A DNA stretch of 13,783 nucleotides from Methylococcaceae bacterium UBA662 (GTDB taxonomy: Bacteria; Pseudomonadota; Gammaproteobacteria; Methylococcales; Methylomonadaceae): NCBI GenBank assembly GCA_002299425.1, contig DBNW01000017.1:5412-19194 (forward strand), read 5' to 3'. Each line of letters opens with the position of its first letter. Within the stretch, counting starts at the first letter, position 1. The notes beneath the pieces were generated by a model, which worked only from the letters and a program-made list of their open reading frames with translations, made no database searches and was not told the DNA's origin. Below are positions 1 to 6,819 of the stretch, in pieces. The position numbers and the translations under genes were made by a program.

Positions 1-162
1 GCGGCCCTTGACGCAACTGTGGCCGTGGTTGGCCTTGCCGTCTTTCCACGGCATCATACGAACAATTTTGCCCTGGTAGGTTTCTGCCTTGAAGCTGCAA
101 CCGACGCCGCAATAGGCGCAGGTTGTGACAACGCTGTTATCGGGTTTAATGGGATTAGCCAT
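1..162 (-). CDS. fdsA: Formate dehydrogenase alpha subunit, molybdopterin catalytic part (partial, N-terminal 54 residues)
   Basis: This is the start of the catalytic subunit of a molybdenum or tungsten formate dehydrogenase, which oxidises formate to CO2 and passes electrons to its iron-sulfur partners and finally NAD+. The visible 54 residues contain C15-x2-C18-x3-C22-x27-C50, the [4Fe-4S] motif at the N-terminus of Mo-bis-MGD oxidoreductases. The conserved lysine of the CVKGR motif (K52) follows, placed between the cluster and the pterin in this family. Start: the ATG at 160-162 has a strong AAGGAG Shine-Dalgarno on the minus strand (172-177), 9 nt upstream. It overlaps the stop of the upstream iron-sulfur gene by 8 nt, so the two are probably co-translated. 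In typical FdsA this sequence continues directly from the N-terminal iron-sulfur region within one protein; here it begins a separate gene. The rest lies beyond the left edge. The family is secure; the NAD-linked Fds type is inferred from the neighbour. Confidence 0.88.
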   Translation of the reverse strand, partial: MANPIKPDNSVVTTCAYCGVGCSFKAETYQGKIVRMMPWKDGKANHGHSCVKGR

Positions 163-871
163 GACGGTAGTCTCCTTCAAATAAACTTTTTTCAATCAGC
201 GCCTGAGACGGGCAGGACTGGACGCAAGCACCGCAACTGACACAATCAGACTCAAAAAACGACTGGCTTTGGCCGGCGGCGACTTGCGAATCGAAGCCCC
301 GTGCCGTGATAGTCAGGGCGAAAGTACCCTGAATTTCTTCACAGGCACGGACGCAGCGACTGCAAACGATGCATTTGGCCGGGTCGAACAAAAAATACGG
401 GTTGGATTCGTCCACCGGGCTGTTTTGATGGTGCGTAGCGACACGGTAAGGGTGTGAAAAAACATCGACTTGCCGCAACGTTTCATGGAATTCGCTCCAG
501 CCACCCTCGATATCTTCGGGTGGAAAATCAGACAGATAAAGCTCTAATACGCCGCGGCGAATGGCTTGTAATTTTTCAGTTTGGGTGGACACGATCATGC
601 CTTCTTCAACCGGCGTGGTACAACTGGCAGGATAGCCGCGTCTGCCTTCGATTTCCACCAAACAAACCCGGCAACTACCGAACGGTTCTAGGGTATCGGT
701 GGCGCACAGTTTCGGCACCGCTTTGCCGGCCCTAGCGGCGGCTAACATCACCGAGCTTCCCGCCGGCACCTTAACTTGCGCGCCGTCAATGGTCACAGAA
801 ACCGCCGCCCCCTCGCGCGGCGGCGTGCCCACATCAACAGCCTCGCATAACTCCCGTAATTCAGCCCACAT
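155..871 (-). CDS. Separate iron-sulfur module of NAD-type formate dehydrogenase alpha subunit (HoxU/NuoG-like)
   Basis: A 238-residue electron-transfer protein matching the N-terminal part of FdsA-type alpha subunits, but ending before the molybdopterin domain. A plant-type ferredoxin domain (about 25-95) carries the [2Fe-2S] ligands C56, C67, C70 and C84 around a GSCRVCLVEIEG motif. A bacterial-ferredoxin domain (about 155-225) carries C167-x2-C170-x2-C173-x3-C177 and C210-x2-C213-x2-C216-x3-C220, enough for two [4Fe-4S] clusters. There is no cysteine between 84 and 167, where NuoG and fused FdsA proteins usually have an H-x3-C-x2-C-x5-C cluster motif; that cluster appears to be lost. The likely role is to carry electrons from the catalytic subunit to the diaphorase subunits, in the cytoplasm. 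Start: two ATGs are adjacent (874 and 871). The second has better spacing to the AAAGGGGGG ribosome site. HoxU of NAD-reducing hydrogenase is the alternative, but the sequence around 158-195 and the downstream gene point to formate dehydrogenase. Confidence 0.85.
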   Translation of the reverse strand: MWAELRELCEAVDVGTPPREGAAVSVTIDGAQVKVPAGSSVMLAAARAGKAVPKLCATDTLEPFGSCRVCLVEIEGRRGYPASCTTPVEEGMIVSTQTEKLQAIRRGVLELYLSDFPPEDIEGGWSEFHETLRQVDVFSHPYRVATHHQNSPVDESNPYFLFDPAKCIVCSRCVRACEEIQGTFALTITARGFDSQVAAGQSQSFFESDCVSCGACVQSCPSQALIEKSLFEGDYRHG

Positions 872-1131
872 CATCCCCCCTTTCTTTTCGCTTCACCTTA
901 AAGTCTGGCATTTTATTATGTTTTTCCCGGAATGCTAGCAGGCCATCAGAAAAACACCCGCAACGGCCCTCTCTCTGCACTTGCTGAATCGCTCGGCAAT
1001 CACGCGCATTAACCACGAAACCTTAGCAAACCGGACGTCCGCCTTACCACACCAAGCGGCTCTTAACCCCGTTCACTACGGTATTCGGTTTCGTTGAATC
1101 TTGGGCAACAAGTTGCTACCATGATTGCCCT
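872..1131. promoter_or_regulatory. Divergent intergenic region between formate dehydrogenase genes and queA
   Basis: This 260-bp region separates two divergently transcribed genes and must hold the queA promoter, and a promoter for the iron-sulfur gene if that gene is not itself internal to a longer operon. On the minus strand a CATAAT (complement of 916-921 region) could be a -10 box, but I see no good -35 at the right distance. A perfect 10-bp palindrome CGGACGTCCG lies at 1032-1041 and could be a protein-binding site. No ORF with coding character is seen here. Confidence 0.5.
1094..1122 (+). promoter_or_regulatory. Putative sigma70 promoter of queA
   Basis: A -35-like TTGAAT (1094-1099) is followed after exactly 17 nt by a -10-like TACCAT (1117-1122); each matches consensus at four of six bases. 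Transcription would start around 1128-1130, only a few bases before the queA ATG at 1132. The mRNA would thus be leaderless or nearly so, which fits the absence of a Shine-Dalgarno. The spacer contains the inverted repeat GCAAC-AA-GTTGC (1105-1116), a possible operator. The assignment is from sequence only. Confidence 0.4.
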
Positions 1132-2151
1132 ATGAAAAAATCTGACTTTACTTATTTTTTGCCGGAAGAGCTAATCGCGCAGTACCCTTTAAAGGCGCGT
1201 GATGCCAGCCGCTTGTTATACCTAGAAAAAGACACCGGTGCGCTACAAGACCGCCAATTCACCGATTTGATTGACTTGCTCAACACCAATGACGTACTGG
1301 TTTTCAACGACACCAAAGTGATGCCGGCGCGGTTGTTCGGCCATAAAGTCAGTGGCGGCAAGGTGGAAATCCTCATCGAGCGGATCATCGACCACCACCA
1401 CGCCATTGCCCACATCAAAGCCAACAAAACCCCTAAAGAAAACACGCGGGTTCAACTGAGTCCCGCTTATTCTTGCACCGTGCTGGGCAGAGCCGGGGAT
1501 TTGTTCCAGCTCGTGTTTCACGGTGAAGAAACTGTCTGGCAAATCCTAACCGCCATCGGCCATACCCCGCTACCACACTACATCAACCGGGCTGATGAAG
1601 AAACCGACCTTGACCGGTACCAAACCGTTTTTGCCAAACAAATGGGCGCGGTAGCGGCCCCTACTGCAGGCCTGCATTTCAGTGAGTCCATGATGGCAAA
1701 ACTGCAAGCCCACGGCATCGCTACGGCCTTCGTCACATTGCATGTCGGTGGCGGGACTTTCCAGCCGGTCCGGGTTGAAGACATCGCCGAACACACCATG
1801 CACAACGAGTATTATTGCGTGCCAGATGCCACAGTGGCTGCGGTAAAACAGGCTCAAGCCAAAAAAGGCCGGGTCGTTGCCATTGGCACAACTGCAGTTA
1901 GGGCACTGGAGTCGGCTGCGGCGGGTGGGGAGTTGCAGGCCTGCTTCGGTGACACCCGGCTGTTTATTACGCCGGGTTATCCATTTCAATGCGTTGACGC
2001 GGTGTTCACCAACTTTCATTTACCCGAATCCACCTTGCTCATGTTGGTCAGCGCATTCGCCGGCCACACACAAACCCTGTCCGCTTACCGTCATGCTGTC
2101 GAACAGCGATACCGGTTTTTTAGCTACGGGGATGCCATGTTTATCGCCTAA
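1132..2151 (+). CDS. queA: S-adenosylmethionine:tRNA ribosyltransferase-isomerase QueA
   Basis: QueA transfers and rearranges the ribosyl group of S-adenosylmethionine onto preQ1 at the wobble position of GUN-anticodon tRNAs, giving epoxyqueuosine in the cytoplasm. The 339-residue protein aligns with the family from its first residues. Family motifs are all present: NDTKVMPARLFG (59-70), GAVAAPTAGLHF (172-183), TLHVGGGTFQPVR (202-214), TNFHLPESTL (293-302) and the C-terminal YGDAMFI (332-338). It stops one residue after that motif, about 15 residues earlier than E. coli QueA, which carries a short extra tail. Start: the ATG at 1132 matches the family N-terminus (KKSDFTYFLPEELIAQYP) although it lacks an SD. 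In many proteobacteria queA is followed by tgt; here the next gene is on the other strand, so queA stands alone. No intrinsic terminator is evident between it and gspD. Confidence 0.97.
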   Translation: MKKSDFTYFLPEELIAQYPLKARDASRLLYLEKDTGALQDRQFTDLIDLLNTNDVLVFNDTKVMPARLFGHKVSGGKVEILIERIIDHHHAIAHIKANKTPKENTRVQLSPAYSCTVLGRAGDLFQLVFHGEETVWQILTAIGHTPLPHYINRADEETDLDRYQTVFAKQMGAVAAPTAGLHFSESMMAKLQAHGIATAFVTLHVGGGTFQPVRVEDIAEHTMHNEYYCVPDATVAAVKQAQAKKGRVVAIGTTAVRALESAAAGGELQACFGDTRLFITPGYPFQCVDAVFTNFHLPESTLLMLVSAFAGHTQTLSAYRHAVEQRYRFFSYGDAMFIA

Positions 2152-2258
2152 GTTAACAACAAGTAGCCAACACGTTTTAACGCCAGGATGCCTAGGCACA
2201 GAGCTTGCCGCAGCACCTTGTCACGGCAGAGTCAGTCACAAACGGAGGCTGGCCAGTT
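2152..2258. other. Convergent intergenic region between queA and gspD
   Basis: These 107 bp separate the 3' ends of queA (plus) and gspD (minus). I looked for a shared terminator. The arms TGCCG and CGGCA around 2209-2228 give a five-pair stem with a 13-nt loop, and GCCTAGGC near 2190 is palindromic. Neither is followed by a T-tract on either strand. Termination is therefore either factor-dependent or by read-through; nothing else is visible. Confidence 0.4.
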
Positions 2259-4508
2259 TCAAATTTTCTCTTCATAAATTCCTGTCAATTTTCGCCTGAA
2301 CTCGTTTGAAATTAGGTTTGAATCCACCCTGCTTCTGACCACCCTCGGGGTAATCAGCACCACCAGTTCGGTGCGGCTGATATTGTCTAAGGTGGTGCCA
2401 AACAACGACCCTAACCACGGCACTTGATAGAACCAGGGTATGCCTGACCTGTTAAATTCGTCGGTCTCGTTGATTAGCCCGCCCAACACAATGGTTTCCC
2501 CATCCTGGACGGCTACCGAACTTTCAATTTCCTTCTTGCCAATGGTTGCGGTTGTGGTAACACCGGTGAGGGTTTCTTTGACATTGCTGACTATTTGGCT
2601 GACTCCCATAATCACCATACCGTTAGCATTCACCCTCGGTCTGACTTCCAACGTGACACCGGTATCTATGTACTGGATGGTATTTTGTACGGCAAAACCG
2701 CCGCCCGCACCGCCTGCAATGGGGACTGCCGCAGCACTGGTTTGCACCGGCACCTGGTCGCCGACATTGATTCGAGCGGTTTGATTGTTCAGCACCATCA
2801 ACGAGGGTGAGGAAATCACGTTAAGGCTGTTTTTAGTTGCCAGCGAACTTAACAACGCCTTCACCGCACCCGAGTTATACACCATGCTCAGGCCACCCGT
2901 GGCAAAGGCGGCACCGCCGGCACTGGCTATGGAACCCAAAGTAGTCCCGGTGCTGCCGCTGCTGATGCTGTCGTTGCCGTGCTGCAAAAACCATTGGACA
3001 CCGTACCTTAACTCGTCTGTTAAATCCACCGACACAATGGTGGCATCAATCAGCACTTGCAACGGCAGAATATCCAACTGCTTGATCACCGGCAATACCA
3101 CATCGTATTCGCGTGGAGTGGCGACAATGATTAACGCATTATTGGATCTGTCGGCAATGATTTTGACATTTTCAACATTGGCTACTCTAACAGTGCCGCC
3201 CATACCCAAGGGCGTGCGGGTACGGGTTCGGCCACTGGCGGTTCTGGCCGAGGCTATTCGCGACGGTGATTCGCCTCCAGCACCACCAACACCACCAACA
3301 CCACCAACACCGGCGCCAACACCGCCAACACCGGCGCCACCGGCACCACCGGCACCCGCAGCACCACCAACACCCGCACCACCGGCACCACCAGCCGCCC
3401 TGCCGGTTATCTCGGCCGCCGTTTTACCCGGGGCCACTCTAGCGGCGGCGTCTTGCCGAGCCGCACCGGTAAAAATTTCATTTAAGGTAGCCGCCAATTC
3501 TTCTGCGTCAGAATGTTGTACCTTATAAACATTGACTCCACCACCCGATGCCGATTTGGCTTTGTCCAGCCTAAACACCCAGCTTTCTATATCACGCAGG
3601 TATTTCGGCTGGTGCGTGATCGCCAATACGGCATTGATCCGCTCTATGGGCACAAAACGGAAAAATTCCGATTCATTGCCCGATTTGGCAAAAACTTCCT
3701 CTAATTCTTTAATGAGCGATTCGGGGTCTGCGTGGGTCAACGGAAACAACCCAAATGAGCGGCCATTTAAGATGTCTATGTCAAATGTCTCCACCATATC
3801 CAAAACCCGACTGATTTCATCGGGTGAACCAGAGACCACCATGATATTTTTGGTTTTGTCCACTGATAAAATGGTCTTTTCCTGCACCAATGGCTTGATC
3901 ACTTCCACTAAATCGTGCACGGCAACGTAGCGAATGGGGATCACCCGCATCTGGTAGCCTACCTGCTGGCCGGACACGGTCAAATCGGCTTTGAACAAGG
4001 CGTCGGCCACCGGCTCAATGCGGTAGATGGAGCCGTCTTTGATCAGGGCTGCGTTGTTCATTCGCAGCACCATTTCCAAAGTTGGCAACAGTTCTTCGGT
4101 AGTCAGTGGCTGAGTGGTCTGCAACGTTACTTTGCCGGTCACTTTAGGGTTCAGCACATAATTGACTTTCAGTGTGTCGCCTAAAATCACTTTCGCCACT
4201 TCACCTAAATCTGCGTCGTCAAAATTGAAGGTGTAGGTGTCTTTATGGTCAGACGGTGGTTTTTTTAGTGGCCTTAGCGGGCTGCCTATAGGTTTGGCAA
4301 AACTGGGGAATAAATCCGGGATAGGGCGTTTTTGAATCTCGGCAGACTTATTTTGCATATCCCTAAAAGCTTGGTTTTGGCCGTCTGTTTTGGCAGGCTC
4401 CAAAGGACGCAACCGATCGTGCTTGCGCCCTATCAGCTCGCAACCCGGCAATAAAAAACCACCTGCGGCCAAACAGACCAGTACCGACATCTTAGAAATT
4501 TTCTTCAT
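2259..4508 (-). CDS. gspD: Type II secretion outer-membrane secretin GspD (XpsD-like, lipoprotein signal)
   Basis: GspD forms the multimeric outer-membrane channel through which folded periplasmic proteins leave the cell. The N-terminus carries a lipoprotein signal peptide with lipobox L20-P-G-C23 followed by Glu, predicting lipidation and sorting to the outer membrane, as known for Xanthomonas XpsD. Next come an N0 domain (about 92-168), N1 (186-245), N2 (252-316), N3 (325-478, interrupted by a Gly/Ala/Val tract at 373-412) and the secretin barrel (about 485-724), with INVGDQVPV (580-588) and VAVQDGETIVLGGL near 665-678. Length 749 is close to XpsD. Start: the ATG at 4508 is preceded by a GAAGAG ribosome site 7 nt upstream and gives a clean signal peptide; a TTG two codons earlier is less likely. 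It overlaps gspN by 17 nt and is the last gene of the operon. No pilotin gene (gspS) is seen, consistent with a self-lipidated secretin. Confidence 0.96.
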   Translation of the reverse strand: MKKISKMSVLVCLAAGGFLLPGCELIGRKHDRLRPLEPAKTDGQNQAFRDMQNKSAEIQKRPIPDLFPSFAKPIGSPLRPLKKPPSDHKDTYTFNFDDADLGEVAKVILGDTLKVNYVLNPKVTGKVTLQTTQPLTTEELLPTLEMVLRMNNAALIKDGSIYRIEPVADALFKADLTVSGQQVGYQMRVIPIRYVAVHDLVEVIKPLVQEKTILSVDKTKNIMVVSGSPDEISRVLDMVETFDIDILNGRSFGLFPLTHADPESLIKELEEVFAKSGNESEFFRFVPIERINAVLAITHQPKYLRDIESWVFRLDKAKSASGGGVNVYKVQHSDAEELAATLNEIFTGAARQDAAARVAPGKTAAEITGRAAGGAGGAGVGGAAGAGGAGGAGVGGVGAGVGGVGGVGGAGGESPSRIASARTASGRTRTRTPLGMGGTVRVANVENVKIIADRSNNALIIVATPREYDVVLPVIKQLDILPLQVLIDATIVSVDLTDELRYGVQWFLQHGNDSISSGSTGTTLGSIASAGGAAFATGGLSMVYNSGAVKALLSSLATKNSLNVISSPSLMVLNNQTARINVGDQVPVQTSAAAVPIAGGAGGGFAVQNTIQYIDTGVTLEVRPRVNANGMVIMGVSQIVSNVKETLTGVTTTATIGKKEIESSVAVQDGETIVLGGLINETDEFNRSGIPWFYQVPWLGSLFGTTLDNISRTELVVLITPRVVRSRVDSNLISNEFRRKLTGIYEEKI
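3273..3392 (-). repeat. Gly/Ala/Val-coding minisatellite inside gspD
   Basis: These 120 bp encode 40 consecutive residues that are only Gly, Ala or Val (GspD residues 373-412). On the plus strand the DNA is a run of imperfect CACCAACAC, CACCGGCGC and CACCGGCAC units, a tandem repeat prone to length change by slippage. It falls in the N3 domain loop, so unit changes in threes would keep the frame and alter a flexible segment inside the periplasmic vestibule. The repeat is seen directly; its variability is inferred. Confidence 0.85.
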
Positions 4509-5139
4509 CCACAAACTCTTCTTCGTTTAGGGGCTCTGCTTCTGTTTCTTCTGACTCAACGGACTCCGCTGCCAATACGTCTTCTTGCGCTACTGGCTTA
4601 GCGAGCTGTTTTTCATCATCCAGCAGTTTTTTCGGCTTGGCTTTCCTGAGCGGTAGCACTTTTTGATTACCGTCTTGTTCCAGAGTTACCTTGTCTTGTT
4701 CTATTTTGACCACATGCCAGCCGTCCAAAAGAGCACCCTCCGCCAATTTGCGGAAATTATCTTTTGGCAGCTTCACTTTTTCTCTAGCGAACAAAGCCTG
4801 TAGCGTCTCGTCACCGATGGGGGTATAAACGCCGACCAACTGCCAATCAAATTGTCCGGGTGCTGCCGCACCGGTTTGTGGCTGGCCGTCCGCCGCACCT
4901 TCAACCGGCCTTCTGCCTTTAATAAACAAAGGGCGCTCGACCAAGTCAACGTAGCTTTCCTCAGGCTTGGCCAACAAGTCGATAGTGGGCATTTGCGCCA
5001 ACGGGGCGGTTGCCGCACTACTCGGCAACGGGGCCAGTACCTGCTCGCGAACATGCAGAGCATACAACCACTCTGCCACGATCACTGCTGCTAAAATGCC
5101 GCAGGCACTAACTAGAACAAAAACCAACTTATTGTTCAC
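4492..5139 (-). CDS. gspN: Type II secretion protein GspN (XpsN-like, GspC-type connector)
   Basis: An inner-membrane protein that in xps-type systems is thought to take the place of GspC, linking the L/M platform to the secretin. The 215 residues show a short cytoplasmic N-terminus, one membrane segment (about 5-26), a Pro/Ala linker, an ERPLFIKGRRP motif (68-78), and a beta-rich domain (about 94-166) resembling the homology region of GspC (LVGVY, ALFARE, GWHVVKIEQDKVTLEQDG). A strongly acidic tail follows (174-215, ending EEEFVDEENF). The start is a GTG at 5137-5139 forming a GTGA overlap with the gspM stop, which supports translational coupling; no in-frame ATG fits better. The family is inferred from position between gspM and gspD and the GspC-like domain; sequence conservation of this protein is generally low. 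Confidence 0.85.
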   Translation of the reverse strand: MNNKLVFVLVSACGILAAVIVAEWLYALHVREQVLAPLPSSAATAPLAQMPTIDLLAKPEESYVDLVERPLFIKGRRPVEGAADGQPQTGAAAPGQFDWQLVGVYTPIGDETLQALFAREKVKLPKDNFRKLAEGALLDGWHVVKIEQDKVTLEQDGNQKVLPLRKAKPKKLLDDEKQLAKPVAQEDVLAAESVESEETEAEPLNEEEFVDEENF

Positions 5140-5723
5140 GGTTTCTTTCTCATAAAACTGACGGCTTGAAAGTTGATGTTCAAACCATTGCTTTGATCCA
5201 TTTGCCGAGTGACAGGATTGCGAATCCCACGCATGGGCCGGATATCCAGTTGGTCAATCACGATTAAAGGGGTCGCCGTTTCAAGCTTATACAGCACTGC
5301 GCGTAGGGTTTGACTGTCGCCGGTCATCCTTACCCTAACGGTAATCCGACTAAAGCCGTCAGAGCTGGTACTAACCGGGGTGGTTTGGGTACTGCTTAAT
5401 TGCCCGCCCGCCTCTTCGATGGCTTTTTTGATGAAATCCTGCATTTCTGCCGAGGCTAAGGCATCTGTACTTTGGCTATTGAAATACGTTTGCTCGGTTT
5501 GTTGTTCCTCGACATTGGTCATGCTGTCCATGATAGCGTTTTTTTGCGCCAGGATTTTTTGGTATTGGCGCAGGCGAAAAGCCAAAGACTCCTGCTCTTT
5601 GGCCAAGGCCGTGTTCTTGTTGGCAAGTGGCATCACCAACAACAAGCCAAAAATTAAGACCAGCAGCAACAACAAACCTAAGGCCAGCCAACGCCCTAGG
5701 TTTTGGTCATTGAGTTTTTTCAT
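5136..5723 (-). CDS. gspM: Type II secretion assembly protein GspM (XpsM-like)
   Basis: GspM is a small bitopic inner-membrane protein that binds GspL and helps hold the ATPase at the assembly platform. The 195 residues comprise a short charged N-terminus, a membrane helix (about 12-33), a probable coiled coil (36-80, rich in Gln, Glu and Lys) and a periplasmic alpha/beta domain (about 93-190) of the ferredoxin-like fold seen in this family. The ATG at 5721-5723 lies inside the end of gspL (17-nt overlap), and the stop overlaps the gspN GTG start. Identification rests on size, topology and position between gspL and gspN, since GspM proteins share little sequence. Confidence 0.87.
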   Translation of the reverse strand: MKKLNDQNLGRWLALGLLLLLVLIFGLLLVMPLANKNTALAKEQESLAFRLRQYQKILAQKNAIMDSMTNVEEQQTEQTYFNSQSTDALASAEMQDFIKKAIEEAGGQLSSTQTTPVSTSSDGFSRITVRVRMTGDSQTLRAVLYKLETATPLIVIDQLDIRPMRGIRNPVTRQMDQSNGLNINFQAVSFMRKKP

Positions 5724-6819
5724 TGTCGCCGCCTTTTTTAGTCAATTCCACAGTGATTTGGAAACGTTCCAATTTACTGATGTTGTCCTGAGTCACCGGA
5801 GACACAAAACGGGCGTTTTTGAACAAATCCGACTCTTCTAAAACACCAATCAAGGCCGATGCCGAAGGGGATTCACCCTGAATTTGTAAGTTGCCGTCGG
5901 AAAATTGCAGGTAATTAAGGAAGGTGTCGTCTTTCATCAGTGTGCTTAAGCCATCTAACATGGCCACTACCATGGGCAGCGCGGTTTTTTCATCCAGCAG
6001 CTTTTGGGTCTCGTCGATGGCTTCATCCACCTTGCCTTGCATCAACTTTATTTTATTAGCCTCTTTTTCAATAGCTTTAACCTGCTCGGAAAGGGCCGCG
6101 ACGGTTTGATACTGAAACCAAACCGGCAAGACCCATAAACCGACAAACAACAGGGCCAACAAAACAGCCAACCCGGTATGAATGACAAATGGAGTGCGCG
6201 CGGTTTTTTGTCTGTATTTTTCCGGTAACAGAGTGTACCGGCCACGGCTGGATTGCAGGTTGTTGGGCACCCCTAAGTAATCGACATACGTTGGCAAAAT
6301 ACCTAACGCCTTAGCATCCTCGTACAAACCGTCCACCACATCCCGAGGCGCCATCACCAACAGCACCTTAATTTGTCCCGGTTCCTGTAAACCGTCACTG
6401 GGGCGGACGGCAAAATAAACCTGCTCGGCCTTAAACGGGGTGAGACGGTCCAACTCGTAAGCAATCACCTGCTGCAAATTTTCCTTGGCCGCTACCGGAA
6501 ACGATAATTCTTTGGCCAATCCCATTGCCGCAGGCAGTCTAAGGGTTACGACCGCCTTGACCAAGCGATCGTCCTGGGCGACCAGTTGCTGGTACGATGC
6601 GGTGCTTGCATTTCTGTCCAAGGTAGCCAACTCACTGGTTTCGCCGTGACCTACAAAACTGAGCCGAAACTGCCCCGGTTCGGGCGTAATGAGGACATGG
6701 TTGGGTTTGTCGGTAACCAGTCTTTTGATTTTTTCTGGCACCCAATGGCCCAGCTCGCGCAGCCACCAGTGCAAAAACGTCGTAAAATCCAGGTCAACGG
6801 TTGAGTTCAGGTTCCACAT
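5707..6819 (-). CDS. gspL: Type II secretion platform protein GspL (XpsL-like)
   Basis: GspL recruits the GspE ATPase to the inner membrane and pairs with GspM. The 370-residue protein has an amphipathic N-terminal segment (about 14-35, FLHWWLRELGHWVPEKI), a cytoplasmic actin-like domain (about 40-195), one membrane helix (about 211-234), a coiled coil (240-280) and a periplasmic PilN-like domain (about 295-360). This is the xps-type layout, in which the cytoplasmic part is shorter than in E. coli or Vibrio GspL. The ATG at 6817-6819 overlaps the end of gspK by 26 nt. The domain order and gene position make the call firm. Confidence 0.92.
   Translation of the reverse strand: MWNLNSTVDLDFTTFLHWWLRELGHWVPEKIKRLVTDKPNHVLITPEPGQFRLSFVGHGETSELATLDRNASTASYQQLVAQDDRLVKAVVTLRLPAAMGLAKELSFPVAAKENLQQVIAYELDRLTPFKAEQVYFAVRPSDGLQEPGQIKVLLVMAPRDVVDGLYEDAKALGILPTYVDYLGVPNNLQSSRGRYTLLPEKYRQKTARTPFVIHTGLAVLLALLFVGLWVLPVWFQYQTVAALSEQVKAIEKEANKIKLMQGKVDEAIDETQKLLDEKTALPMVVAMLDGLSTLMKDDTFLNYLQFSDGNLQIQGESPSASALIGVLEESDLFKNARFVSPVTQDNISKLERFQITVELTKKGGDNEKTQ

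Noticed and set aside
1570..2019. 149-codon minus-strand open frame
   Set aside because: It is antisense to queA, which is clearly real by its conserved motifs.
2785..3528. 247-codon plus-strand open frame rich in Pro, Ala and Thr
   Set aside because: It is antisense to gspD; its Pro-rich part is just the complement of the Gly/Ala/Val repeat, and it lacks family motifs and a ribosome site.
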